A stretch of DNA of 64,000 nucleotides from Candidatus Zixiibacteriota bacterium (GTDB lineage Bacteria > Zixibacteria > MSB-5A5 > GN15 > FEB-12), in contig JAJRSF010000038.1 of NCBI GenBank assembly GCA_024278935.1, positions 186,001 to 250,000 on the forward strand, given 5' to 3'. Each line of letters begins with the position of its first letter. Position 1 is the first letter of the stretch. The notes under the pieces are model-generated. The model was not told the origin of the DNA. It worked only from the letters and a program-made list of their open reading frames with translations, and ran no database searches. Of this stretch, positions 1 through 8,108 are shown piece after piece. The position numbers were made by a program, and so were the translations under genes.

Positions 1-332
1 TGTTATGAGAAAAAATAGAAAAGGGCACCAAGAGAAAAGATTAATCCTACTACATTAGAAGAAGCAAGGGAAACATTTGAGATGGAAAAGATTGTCTGGG
101 CAAGCATGGTAATTGAAGAATTAATAAATAATGTATATTTACTCTCATCTATAGAACTATGTCCGTCATTGTTGATCTTTTGCTTCGCATGCAATGTTAG
201 ATTAGGAGGATCGGTATATACATCAGATGATATAGATAATCCTTGAGGAGGGTCAGCATCAATCTTGTATACTCGAACTCCAATGATGATTATGGAGATG
301 AGTAATATTATTATAAGTTCTGTTTTTTTCAT
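1..332 (-). CDS. Membrane glycosyltransferase (GT39-like), N-terminal part, frameshifted
   Basis: The visible protein has an N-terminal membrane segment, then a DADPP motif and a hydrophobic helix, which resembles the start of GT39/ArnT-type polyprenyl-phosphate-sugar glycosyltransferases (usually over 450 residues). I place the start at the ATG at 332, just before MKKTELIIIL; a longer reading from 374 adds 14 unlikely residues. The frame hits TAA at 3-5 after only about 109 codons. Adding one T to the T6 run just before it would restore FYFFLIT, so this is probably a homopolymer deletion in a gene continuing past the left edge rather than a true short protein. The family call is moderate because only the first fifth is present. 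Confidence 0.5.
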
Positions 333-609
333 AATGTAGTTTTGTGTATAGCGACAATATAATAGAAATTTCAAAAATAAGTATAAAATATTTTTGCATG
401 TATTTATTGATTCAAAAGAATGCGGAAGGTCTATTTAACTCATACACTATAAAAGTACAACAGAGACTACCAATAAAAAGCGTTCATAGTGTTCATTAAG
501 TGGATGATGTGGAAAATTCTTAAAAAGATGTTGATAATAGACTAAACTATCAATATAGTGTGTATGGCAATTATTATGTTATGCTTACTCTATAGAAGAA
601 AGAAATGTA

Positions 610-1467
610 ATGTCGTCCGGTAAAACTGAGCCATTCAAAAGCTATAAGGAATTGAAGACTACGTTCAATAGTACATCAAATTTTTATGATTTACTGGACT
701 TTACTGTTGAAGGGAAATTCATAATTGACTTGAAAGGGCGTTGTGTATATGTAAACAAAGCATTTCTTGATTTGTTCAAATACTCCGATGCCTCAAAATT
801 ACTTGGCAAAGAAATACATTCTCTTATTCATCACTCGAATCAAAATGGAAATAAACTCTATAAAGACCAATGCCCTATATGTAAAGTTATTACAAATGGT
901 AAAAAAGTTCATTTAGAAAATGAAATTATGTGGAAAGCCGATGGAAGCCAATTCCCGACAGAATGCTGGTCATCACCTTTCATAGTAGATGGAAAAATCA
1001 TTGGTGCTTTAGTTTCTATCTTTGATATAACAGAAAGAAAACTTACTGAAAAAGCTTTGAAAGAATCAAATATTGCTCTCAAAGAAATCTTAAATAGAAT
1101 TGAATTAGAAAAAACTGAAATTATGTTACATGTGCAATCTCATGTCAAACGAGTCATATTGCCTATAGTAAATGATATTGAGAAAAGAGCCAATAAAAAA
1201 CAAGTAAGCCAATTAACTTTTCTTAAAGAGAACCTTCTTGAAATAACATCTCCATTTATTGGAGAACTTGAAAATCTATATGCAAAACTTTCTCCTAGAG
1301 AGATTGAAATTTGTCAATTTGTGAAAGATGGGTTAACATCAAAAGAGATTGCTATAAATCTACAGATATCACAAGAAACAGTTCGGAACCAACGAAAAAG
1401 TATTAGAAAAAAACTACATATCGACGGCAAAAAAATTAACTTATCATCATTCCTCAAAACTATTTAG
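610..1467 (+). CDS. PAS domain LuxR-type transcriptional regulator
   Basis: A 285-residue one-component regulator. Residues about 30-145 form a PAS domain (a YVNKAFLDLF segment near the start and DITERKLTEKAL at the PAS/linker junction), followed by a helical linker to about 220 and a C-terminal LuxR helix-turn-helix (LSPREIEICQFVKDGLTSKE, then a recognition helix with SQETVRNQRKS). PAS domains bind small ligands or cofactors, and the HTH binds DNA. There is no receiver domain or membrane segment, so it should act in the cytoplasm on an intracellular cue. The start at 610 follows an A/G-rich stretch; an ATG at 605 is immediately followed by TAA. It stands alone upstream of the disrupted chemoreceptor. 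Target genes are unknown. Confidence 0.8.
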   Translation: MSSGKTEPFKSYKELKTTFNSTSNFYDLLDFTVEGKFIIDLKGRCVYVNKAFLDLFKYSDASKLLGKEIHSLIHHSNQNGNKLYKDQCPICKVITNGKKVHLENEIMWKADGSQFPTECWSSPFIVDGKIIGALVSIFDITERKLTEKALKESNIALKEILNRIELEKTEIMLHVQSHVKRVILPIVNDIEKRANKKQVSQLTFLKENLLEITSPFIGELENLYAKLSPREIEICQFVKDGLTSKEIAINLQISQETVRNQRKSIRKKLHIDGKKINLSSFLKTI

Positions 1468-1703
1468 TTCCTCAAAACTTTCATTTTAGACACCGAAACC
1501 AATTTTAAACATATATAAATCAATATAATTGTAGAAAATATAGAGTTTTAAAAAGGGTCATATCGGATAGCCCTTACATGTACTCTTATAGTCTCTCTTG
1601 GTTTTTATTTATGTACCGAATTAGCTTATGAAAGTGATAAAGAATGTAAAGCACTTTCGGGAAAATAAGAGAGTAACTTATTTAATAACTAAGGGGTAAA
1701 ATT

Positions 1704-3841
1704 ATGAGTTGGAAAAATTTTAAAATTGCTAAGAAATTGTATATTGGATTCTCACTAGTATTAGTATTGTTCATTGTAGTTGGAGCATTCAATTACAAGA
1801 GTTTTTCAGATATTCAAATTCAAACAGAATATGCACAGGATACATGTGGTAATCAAGCTTTTGCCATTGCAAAGGAAGTCGATCACCTGAAATGGATAAC
1901 AAGTTTATCTAACTTGTTTTTAGATGATCACGTAACAGAAGTTACTGTTGAGACAGATGACCATAAATGCGGGCTTGGGAAATGGCTGTATTCCGAAGAA
2001 ACAAAAGCAATGGCAGTAAATAGTCCTAACTAGCTACAATTCTTGCAAAGATGGAAGAGCCTCACCATAAGTTACATGCATCAGCTATAGAAATCGACAA
2101 GACATATGAAGCATTTGATACTGAAATCCAAATTTTACTCACTGATAAATGGGTCGATCATTTAAATTGGATCAAAGATGTTGCCAATTCAATAATGTCA
2201 AAAACTGTTTTTGATGGTGGAATCAATCCGCATAAATGTGCCTTTGGAAAATGGTATTATAGTTATACTGCCAAAAACCCAGAATTTGGTAATCTTATGA
2301 AAGAATGGGAAGAACCTCACGCAAATTTACATAATTATGCTGCCGCATTGGTAGAAGCTGAGAAAGCCGGTAATTGGCAAAAAGCAGAAGATATCTATAA
2401 TAATAAGATATTAACAACTTTGGCATCACTAAATAATAGTTATACTAAAACATTTGCATGGGTTAAAGAAACAAGTAATAAACAGAAGAAAGCATTGAAA
2501 ATTTATGAAAATGAAACAAAAGCAGCTGTGTTAGAAACTCAAAAAACTTTAAATGAGTTAACAGATTATTTTGCTGCCGAATCAAAAAATGCTACTACCT
2601 AAACTAATAGCTTAATTAATTCTTCAACATCTGTAATGGTCGTATTAACTTTGTTAGCGATATTTTTAGGACTCGGAGCTGCCTGGGGAATAACTCGAGG
2701 AATAACAAATCCATTGAATAAAGTTGTCAATGCTACAAGTATAATGAATGATGAATTTGAAAAAGTTGGAGATGTCTTAGAGGCGATTGCCAACAATGAC
2801 TTGACGGTCAAATTCGAAGAACAAGAAATTGAGAAAATAGGTCTAGACTCAACCGATGAAATTGGAGTACTTGTAAAATCAATCGAAAAATCATTGGAAA
2901 CAAAAAGTATGATTGCTAAATCTACAATCAAAATGAGTAATAGCCTAAATACAATGGTCATGCATCTTTCTGAAAATGCAACACAACTTGCATCTGCCGC
3001 AACTGAAGTTGCATCGGCTGCGGAACAACCTTCAAGAGTCTCTCAGAATCAAGATGAACAAATCGCTCAAATTACTGTAGCTATGGAAGAGATGACAGCA
3101 ACAATTGTTGAGTCATCAAGAAATGCAACCGAAGCTTCTAATGGTTCAAGGGATGCATCAGAATCTGCTTCTGACGGTGGTCAAATTGTGAGCGAAACTA
3201 TTGAAGGAATGAATAGAATCTCAAAAGTCGTAAAAGAATCATCTGAAGGTATTCAAAAACTAGCATCATCAGCAGAACAAATCGGTGAAATTATTTCAGT
3301 CATCGATGATATTGCTGACCAAACAAATCTACTCGCACTAAATGCTGCAATCGAAGCAGCGAGAGCAGGTGAACAGGGTCGTGGCTTTGCTGTTGTCGCT
3401 GATGAAGTACGTAAACTTGCTGAACGAACCGGCAAAGCAACAGGCGAGATTACCACTATGATTAAAGGTATTCAACAAGGTACGCAAGATGCTGTTTCGT
3501 CTATGGAGGCTGGTACTACAGAAGTAAACGCAGGGAGAGAGTTGGCAGATAAAGCAGGGGATAGTTTGAATGCTGTTGTAGATGGTTCCGGAAAAGTCAT
3601 GGATATGATTCAGCAAATAGCAACTGCAACCGAAGAGCAATCTGTCGCTGCTGAAGAAATATCAAAAAACATTGAGCAAGTTGCATCTATTTCAAAAGAA
3701 TCTGCTGTTGGTGCCGACCAAGCTGCTGCTGCTGCTGAACAACTAAGCAGAAATGCAGAAGGCTTGCAAGTCATCGTTGGTAGATTTAAAACTGCCAATG
3801 ATATTATGGAAGAAAGCCAAGAGACTGCCTTAGCTGAATAG
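1704..3841 (+). pseudogene. Methyl-accepting chemotaxis protein with tandem CZB domains, interrupted
   Basis: Read through, this is a chemoreceptor of about 712 residues. It has TM1 near residues 12-32, two CZB zinc-binding repeats (each with a His-Leu-x-Trp motif, a HKCxxGKW motif and a PHxxLH motif), TM2 ([16 protein letters not shown]), HAMP, and an MCP signalling domain with the hairpin tip [19 protein letters not shown]. It is broken twice. One base is missing near 2027-2030: the frame closes at TAG 2031-2033 and continues as LATILAKMEEPHHK, and a G before AA would restore the usual PELA. An in-frame TAA lies at 2600-2602 before TM2. The SD AAGGGG precedes ATG 1704. The signalling half (from 2636) is intact. 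Either a pseudogene or an assembly artefact. Confidence 0.85.
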
Positions 3842-3972
3842 AAACTTTTCATATGCTGATTACTTTATATGAAATAAATTTGAATATTTTATAAGAGTAG
3901 TTTATAGGTTTCATGTTTTAAACGTGGCGTACGGGGTCAGGCAGATTATTCCGTACGTCATCTCCTTTTACT

Positions 3973-4005
3973 AAAAACTCTGAACAGCCCAGTTCAGAGT
4001 TTTTT
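3973..4005 (+). terminator. Rho-independent terminator after the chemoreceptor
   Basis: Arms ACTCTGAAC (3977-3985) and GTTCAGAGT (3992-4000) flank a 6-nt loop, with an A-run before and T6 after. It lies about 130 bases past the chemoreceptor stop. The symmetric A/T flanks mean it could work in both directions. Confidence 0.75.
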
Positions 4006-4020
4006 GTGGTTATATTCGGT

Positions 4021-4083
4021 TTGTGGGTAATGTAATGAATGTCAGGTCTCGGAAAGACCTGACATTCATTACATTACCCACAA
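4021..4083. repeat. Perfect 29-bp inverted repeat with 5-nt loop
   Basis: Left arm 4021-4049 starts TTGTGGGTAATG and ends GTCAGGTCT. The loop CGGAA is at 4050-4054, and the right arm 4055-4083 is the exact reverse complement. No mismatch is seen over 29 pairs. There is no T-run, so it is not an intrinsic terminator. The inner part resembles the GTCAGG palindromic elements just downstream and near 55605. Confidence 0.9.
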
Positions 4084-4165
4084 CAAGCTGTCAGGCCCCC
4101 AAGGGCGTATTGCTATTCAGATAGAAGTGAGATTGTCGAAACCGCAGGGGTTTCGACCTACTTGG
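4081..4165. repeat. Palindromic repeat fragments (GTCGAAACC hairpin)
   Basis: Directly after the 29-bp inverted repeat lies CAAGCTGTCAGGCCCCCAAG, which shares CAAGCTGTCAGG with the element at 55631. Then comes a perfect 9-bp hairpin, GTCGAAACC (4135-4143) / GGTTTCGAC (4149-4157). These look like eroded copies of small interspersed palindromes. The rest of 3842-4168 holds only the terminator, the inverted repeat and a weak GTACGG/CCGTAC pair near 3930-3957. Confidence 0.6.
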
Positions 4166-4168
4166 TTG

Positions 4169-4555
4169 CTAAGGACTAATAAAGTTTTCTGGAATATAAA
4201 TAAATGCGAATATATAAATGATAATAGGTAGTATGATATCAAATAACATTTTAAGACTAGTTATAACTGATTCAGTTTTAGTACTAATATAAAAATCGTT
4301 ATAAACTTTAATGAAATCTAAAACAACGTTAGTAATAAATGAAATAAAAAAGTAAGAGAGTATAATTCTTATAACAATTTGTAATTTATTATAATCTGAA
4401 ATAGTAAAAGTTGCCCCCAAAAATGTGATCTCTTTACTTAATGATATCCCTGAATAGTGAATGATTAGAATCAGAGAAGATAAAATCAATAGAGATTTTC
4501 TGAATTTAATAGTTCTATTACTTAAAATTTCCTGAGCAGTTAATTTCTGACTCAT
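4169..4555 (-). CDS. Hypothetical small membrane protein
   Basis: A 128-residue protein that I do not recognise. It has about three hydrophobic segments (near residues 20-38, 58-80 and 103-122) separated by short charged loops, and an N-terminal cytoplasmic-looking stretch with LTAQEIL. It is visibly AT-richer than the neighbouring housekeeping genes and sits alone between the palindrome cluster and the terminator of the secG-tRNA unit, so it may be an accessory acquisition. An alternative is a spurious ORF, but the membrane pattern and absence of any competing frame make a gene more likely. Confidence 0.5.
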   Translation of the reverse strand: MSQKLTAQEILSNRTIKFRKSLLILSSLILIIHYSGISLSKEITFLGATFTISDYNKLQIVIRIILSYFFISFITNVVLDFIKVYNDFYISTKTESVITSLKMLFDIILPIIIYIFAFIYIPENFISP

Positions 4556-4655
4556 GTTATTTTAGACCCTTTTCTTATATAGATTTTTTCTAATTTGATC
4601 TGTATGTCCAATATAATTCAGAGCAGATAAAAAAGTAAGCGATTTTATTCTAAAC

Positions 4656-4690
4656 GAAAAAAGCCTCGAACTATTACGTTCAAGGCTATA
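4656..4690 (-). terminator. Terminator of the secG-tRNA-Leu transcript
   Basis: The stem GCCTCGAAC (4663-4671) / GTTCAAGGC (4678-4686) has one wobble pair. On the minus strand it is followed by a run of six T (4656-4662 region). It lies 15 bases downstream of the tRNA 3' end and can serve both secG and the tRNA. Confidence 0.7.
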
Positions 4691-4700
4691 ATTTTTTATA

Positions 4701-4782
4701 TGCGGAAGGCGGGACTTGAACCCGCATACCCTAAGGCACTAACCCCTCAAGCTAGCGTGTCTACCAGTTCCACCACTCCCGC
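4701..4782 (-). tRNA. tRNA-Leu (anticodon GAG)
   Basis: Minus-strand cloverleaf. The acceptor GCGGGAG pairs with CTTCCGC plus discriminator A. The anticodon stem CTAGC/GTTAG encloses loop TTGAGGG with anticodon GAG. A class II variable arm is present, and the T-arm reads GCGGGTTCAAGTCCCGC. The 3' CCA is not encoded. It starts 18 bases after the secG stop on the same strand, the same arrangement as secG-leuU (tRNA-Leu GAG) in E. coli, and was probably cut from a joint transcript. Confidence 0.95.
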
Positions 4783-4800
4783 AAAGAAGTTGTAGAACTC

Positions 4801-5229
4801 TTAGTTGCTATCAGGAGCAGCTTCGCCCGGAATCACATTGATTTGCAATGCTGAATCAGGTATCTGCTGTTGCTGTTGTTGTTGCTGCTGTTGTAGTGCT
4901 CTGGTTTTTTCTTCGCCAGCGAGTTTTGTAACTACAGATGATGGTGTACCGTCAGAATTCACGGCAGTAACACCTGCTTTTGTACCGGCAGACATATAAG
5001 CCAGTGCGATACAATTTAACATAAACACAATAGCTAAAACCGTTGTAGCTCTAGATAAAAATGATGCAGCTCCGCGTCCGCCAAATACAGCGCCACCGAG
5101 ACCACCACCGCCACCGCCGCCACCAAAAGCAGAACCAGCTAAACCTTCACCTTTACTTGATTGCATCAATACGACTAAAATAAGTCCGATAGAAACTATT
5201 ACATGAAAGGCTACCCAAACGTTAAACAA
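4801..5229 (-). CDS. secG: Preprotein translocase subunit SecG
   Basis: SecG is the small two-helix subunit of the SecYEG inner-membrane channel. The protein has TM1 (residues about 3-22, ending LVVLMQSSKGEGLAGSAFG, the family signature), a Gly-rich cytoplasmic loop with eight consecutive Gly, TM2 (about 58-80), and then a long hydrophilic tail with about ten consecutive Gln. At 142 residues it is longer than the usual 75-115. The start is TTG at 5229, preceded by a strong GGAGG. It follows tpiA by 13 bases and precedes tRNA-Leu, so it is the distal protein gene of the pgk-tpiA-secG unit. Confidence 0.93.
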   Translation of the reverse strand: MFNVWVAFHVIVSIGLILVVLMQSSKGEGLAGSAFGGGGGGGGLGGAVFGGRGAASFLSRATTVLAIVFMLNCIALAYMSAGTKAGVTAVNSDGTPSSVVTKLAGEEKTRALQQQQQQQQQQIPDSALQINVIPGEAAPDSN

Positions 5230-5242
5230 TATAAACCTCCGT

Positions 5243-5992
5243 TTACAACGAATTAATTATCTTCAAAAAGTCATCGGCCTTCAAAGCAGCACCACCAACT
5301 AAGGCACCATCAATGTCTGGTTGCGATAACAAACTTTTCGCATTATCCGGCTTTACAGAACCTCCGTAGAGAATCTGAATTTTTTCAGCGGCATTTTTAT
5401 CGATACCCGCAATGCGGTCTCGAATAAACCGATGAACCTCCTGAGCCATTTCAGGAGGTGCTGTTTTGCCCGTTCCTATAGCCCAAACCGGCTCATACGC
5501 AATAACCGATTTACTTAGTAAATCGGCAGAAAACTCAGAAAGCGTACCGTCGATTTGTTGGCCAATAACTGTCTCAGTATTACCTGATTCTCTATCTTCA
5601 AGTGTTTCACCAACACAGATAATCGGGGTCAAACCAGCGTCTATTGCAACCTTCGCTTTGGCATTTACAAGCTGATTAGTTTCAGCATGATATTGCCTCC
5701 GTTCAGAGTGTCCCAGTATAACAAAAGATACGCCAACTGTCAAGAGCATCCCTGAGGAGATTTCAGCCGTATAAGCACCATTACTATGTACCGACATATC
5801 TTGAGCTCCAACAGCTATCTTGCTCTCTTGGAGCATTTTACCAGCCGTTGTTAAGGCCGTAAATGGCGGGCAGATGACCATATCTGCGATATTGTCATCA
5901 TATGAGCCTGCCAGAAGCCCATCAATAAGAGTTTTTGTCTCTTCTATTGTGCCGTTCATTTTCCAATTACCGGCAATTAACTGTTTTCTCAT
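5243..5992 (-). CDS. tpiA: Triosephosphate isomerase
   Basis: Interconverts dihydroxyacetone phosphate and glyceraldehyde 3-phosphate in glycolysis. The 249 residues match the family's TIM-barrel size. Visible active-site signatures are the N-terminal GNWKMNG (Lys 12 region), GHSERR with the catalytic His, AYEPVWAIGTG with the catalytic Glu and the flexible loop, and the phosphate-binding YGGSVKPDN and GALVGGAAL. The start ATG overlaps the pgk stop as ATGA, so translation is probably coupled to pgk. secG follows 13 bases later. Confidence 0.97.
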   Translation of the reverse strand: MRKQLIAGNWKMNGTIEETKTLIDGLLAGSYDDNIADMVICPPFTALTTAGKMLQESKIAVGAQDMSVHSNGAYTAEISSGMLLTVGVSFVILGHSERRQYHAETNQLVNAKAKVAIDAGLTPIICVGETLEDRESGNTETVIGQQIDGTLSEFSADLLSKSVIAYEPVWAIGTGKTAPPEMAQEVHRFIRDRIAGIDKNAAEKIQILYGGSVKPDNAKSLLSQPDIDGALVGGAALKADDFLKIINSL

Positions 5993-7206
5993 CCTGCTAC
6001 TCCCGCTTTATTATTATCAGTTAAAGCATCAATTCCGGGTAAAATCTTTCCTTCCATAAACTCAAGCGATGCACCACCGCCGGTTGAAATATGGGAAAGT
6101 TTGTCGTCGAGTCCGATTTTTGAAACAGCCGCAGCAGAATCACCACCGCCAACAATTGTTGTAGCACCTTTGGCAGTCAGGTCAGCAAGAAGTTGTGCTA
6201 TTGCGTTGGTACCCTCGGCAAATGGTTTTGATTCAAAGACACCCATCGGACCGTTCCATACAACTGTCTGTGCTTCTTGCAATGCTTCTTTGAAAAGAGC
6301 TATCGATGCAGGTCCTATGTCGAGTCCCATTTTTCCATCAGGGATTTTGTCGATGTCGACAATCTCGGTTTTGGCGTTGTCTGAAATCTCAGATGCAACC
6401 ACGGCATCGGATGGGAAGAAAAGTTTCACATCTGATTTTTTTACTTTTTCAATAATCTCTTTTGCGAGTGCAACTTTATCTTCTTCTAAAAGTGAATTGC
6501 CGATTTTATATCCCATTGCTTTTGCAAAGGTGAAAACCATACCACCTCCGATGAAAAGCATGTCGACTTTGTCTATAAGATTTTTGATAACATCAATCTT
6601 GCCGGAGATTTTTGCTCCGCCTAAAATTGCCGCAAAAGGACGACGGGGAGAGGCAAGGGCAGTACCGATAAATTCGAGTTCTTTCTGAATTAAATATCCG
6701 GCGCCTGATTGATTGAAAAATTTTGTGACACCTTCTGTTGATGCGTGGGCTCGGTGAGCCGTTCCGAAAGCATCGTTGACAAAAATGTCCGCAAGCGATG
6801 CAAGCTTTTGAGCGAATTCGGAATCGTTGTCGGTTTCCTCTTTGTGGAACCGTAAGTTCTCAAGTAGTATAACTTCGCCATCTTGTAAGTTGTCAATTTT
6901 GTTTGATGCTTCAGGTCCGACACAGTCATCGGCGAAGTGTACTTTTTGTCCGAGTAGTTGTGCGAGTCTTTCGGCACAAGGGCGAAGTGATAGTTCGGCA
7001 ACATGTTTCCCTTTAGGTCGTCCAAGGTGCGAACATGCTATGACGATTCCGCCATCGCTTAGAATCTTTGTGATAGTCGGGACAGCAGCACTTATTCTTC
7101 GGTCGTCAGTAATTGTTTGGTTGTCGTCAAGGGGGACATTGAAGTCAACTCGAACGAGAACTTTGCGAGACCTAAAATTGATATTATCAACAGTAACTTT
7201 TTGCAT
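5989..7206 (-). CDS. pgk: Phosphoglycerate kinase
   Basis: Transfers phosphate from 1,3-bisphosphoglycerate to ADP, giving ATP and 3-phosphoglycerate. At 405 residues it has the usual length. Visible motifs are the N-terminal VRVDFNVPLDD substrate-binding segment, SHLGRPKG, the LLENLRFHKEE region, the GGAKISGKI hinge and the C-terminal nucleotide loop TIVGGGDSAAAV with STGGGASLEF. It is the first gene of the pgk-tpiA-secG cluster. The 190 bases upstream separate it from a low-GC lipoprotein gene and contain an eroded GTAGGGCAGAACC palindrome at 7339-7374. Confidence 0.97.
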   Translation of the reverse strand: MQKVTVDNINFRSRKVLVRVDFNVPLDDNQTITDDRRISAAVPTITKILSDGGIVIACSHLGRPKGKHVAELSLRPCAERLAQLLGQKVHFADDCVGPEASNKIDNLQDGEVILLENLRFHKEETDNDSEFAQKLASLADIFVNDAFGTAHRAHASTEGVTKFFNQSGAGYLIQKELEFIGTALASPRRPFAAILGGAKISGKIDVIKNLIDKVDMLFIGGGMVFTFAKAMGYKIGNSLLEEDKVALAKEIIEKVKKSDVKLFFPSDAVVASEISDNAKTEIVDIDKIPDGKMGLDIGPASIALFKEALQEAQTVVWNGPMGVFESKPFAEGTNAIAQLLADLTAKGATTIVGGGDSAAAVSKIGLDDKLSHISTGGGASLEFMEGKILPGIDALTDNNKAGVAG

Positions 7207-7338
7207 ATATTATCCTTAAAAGTAATTATAAACAGCTATAATTATCAGCCATTTAATAAGGCAAACATTATGCGGAAAGTCAATATGTAAGATTTGAGGG
7301 GAAGTGGGTGAATATGGTTGTGTTTAGGGGGCGAATAC

Positions 7339-7374
7339 ATTGTAGGGCAGAACCACTAAAGGGTTCCGTCTTAC
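7339..7374. repeat. Degenerate GTAGGGCAG palindrome
   Basis: GTAGGGCAGAACC, a short loop and GGTTCCGTCTTAC form an imperfect inverted repeat. It resembles the perfect hairpin at 8031-8058 and the double hairpin at 24001-24058, so it is probably an eroded member of the same family. Confidence 0.5.
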
Positions 7375-7396
7375 GAAGCTAGGAGTACAAGAGATG

Positions 7397-7966
7397 TTAT
7401 ATACCAATATACATTCCCCATCTATGTTTTTCGTTTCTGTTCAATAAATAAGCTAACGAATCAGTCTTCTTGTTAGTGTTTGTGAAGTATATAACGGCTC
7501 GAATATTTTTTACGTCTAATGGAATTAGTATATCTCCAAAGAAGTTTTCTGAATAATACGGTGAAAATGTGCTTTGTTGTAAGGTTAAAGTTTTAATATT
7601 ATTCTGAGGAAGAAGATATAATAAGAGAGAATCTATCTTGAAGTTTTCATAAATCCCTCTTTTAAAGCTTTGAGTAAGACTATCCTTCAAAGCTATGTTA
7701 TCCCACCAACGTATAGGGAGGTTATATTTGGAAGTGTCAAAAATTTGAAAAGTTATATTAAAAACGGAATCATCTTTTAATTCGTCACATTTAGAGAAAA
7801 CACCTTCACAATAACGACCTTCATATGCTGCAAATCTTTTAATGTAACAGTAGTATTTATCTACATATTTTACTTCATATTTTGGTTTAGTTTGAAATGC
7901 TCTTGTGTGGTATTTTACACAACCACTCAAGGATATTAAGATACAAATAATTAAAAGGGGTTTCAT
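7397..7966 (-). CDS. Hypothetical lipoprotein
   Basis: A 189-residue protein of unknown function. The N-terminus MKPLLIICILISLSGC is a lipoprotein signal with the lipobox LSGC (Cys about 16), so the mature protein should be membrane-anchored on the periplasmic side. The remainder is hydrophilic, with several Tyr/Lys-rich strands and no motif I know. Its codon use is AT-rich compared with gap and pgk on either side, and short palindromes lie on both flanks (7339-7374, 8031-8093). Both points suggest that it was inserted into the glycolytic cluster. Confidence 0.7.
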   Translation of the reverse strand: MKPLLIICILISLSGCVKYHTRAFQTKPKYEVKYVDKYYCYIKRFAAYEGRYCEGVFSKCDELKDDSVFNITFQIFDTSKYNLPIRWWDNIALKDSLTQSFKRGIYENFKIDSLLLYLLPQNNIKTLTLQQSTFSPYYSENFFGDILIPLDVKNIRAVIYFTNTNKKTDSLAYLLNRNEKHRWGMYIGI

Positions 7967-8030
7967 CTTCTCTCCAATATAAATTTGTAATTATATTAAA
8001 CTTTTAAAGTATGAAATTGCAATATAAAAA

Positions 8031-8093
8031 AGGGCAGAATCTATAAAGATTCTGCCCTACAATTATATCTGGATTCCCAATCAAGTTGGGAAT
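8031..8093. repeat. Two adjacent palindromes between gap and the lipoprotein gene
   Basis: A perfect 12-bp stem AGGGCAGAATCT / AGATTCTGCCCT (8031-8058, loop ATAA) is followed by ATTCCCAA-TCAAG-TTGGGAAT (8073-8093) and then GACA. The second has the TCAAG loop seen again at 25908 and 26029. The first could also stop transcription weakly, but no T-run follows. Confidence 0.75.
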
Positions 8094-8108
8094 GACATTT
8101 TGTAACTT

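Noticed and set aside
2600-2602. Stop-codon recoding (TAA read as sense) in this organism
   Set aside because: Many intact genes here (rho, dnaX, sthA and others) use TAA as their natural stop, and only two genes have internal TAA. A mutation or sequence error is simpler.
6101-6688. 195-codon plus-strand frame inside pgk
   Set aside because: It is antisense to a complete pgk gene, rich in Ser/Ile from reversed codon bias; a shadow.
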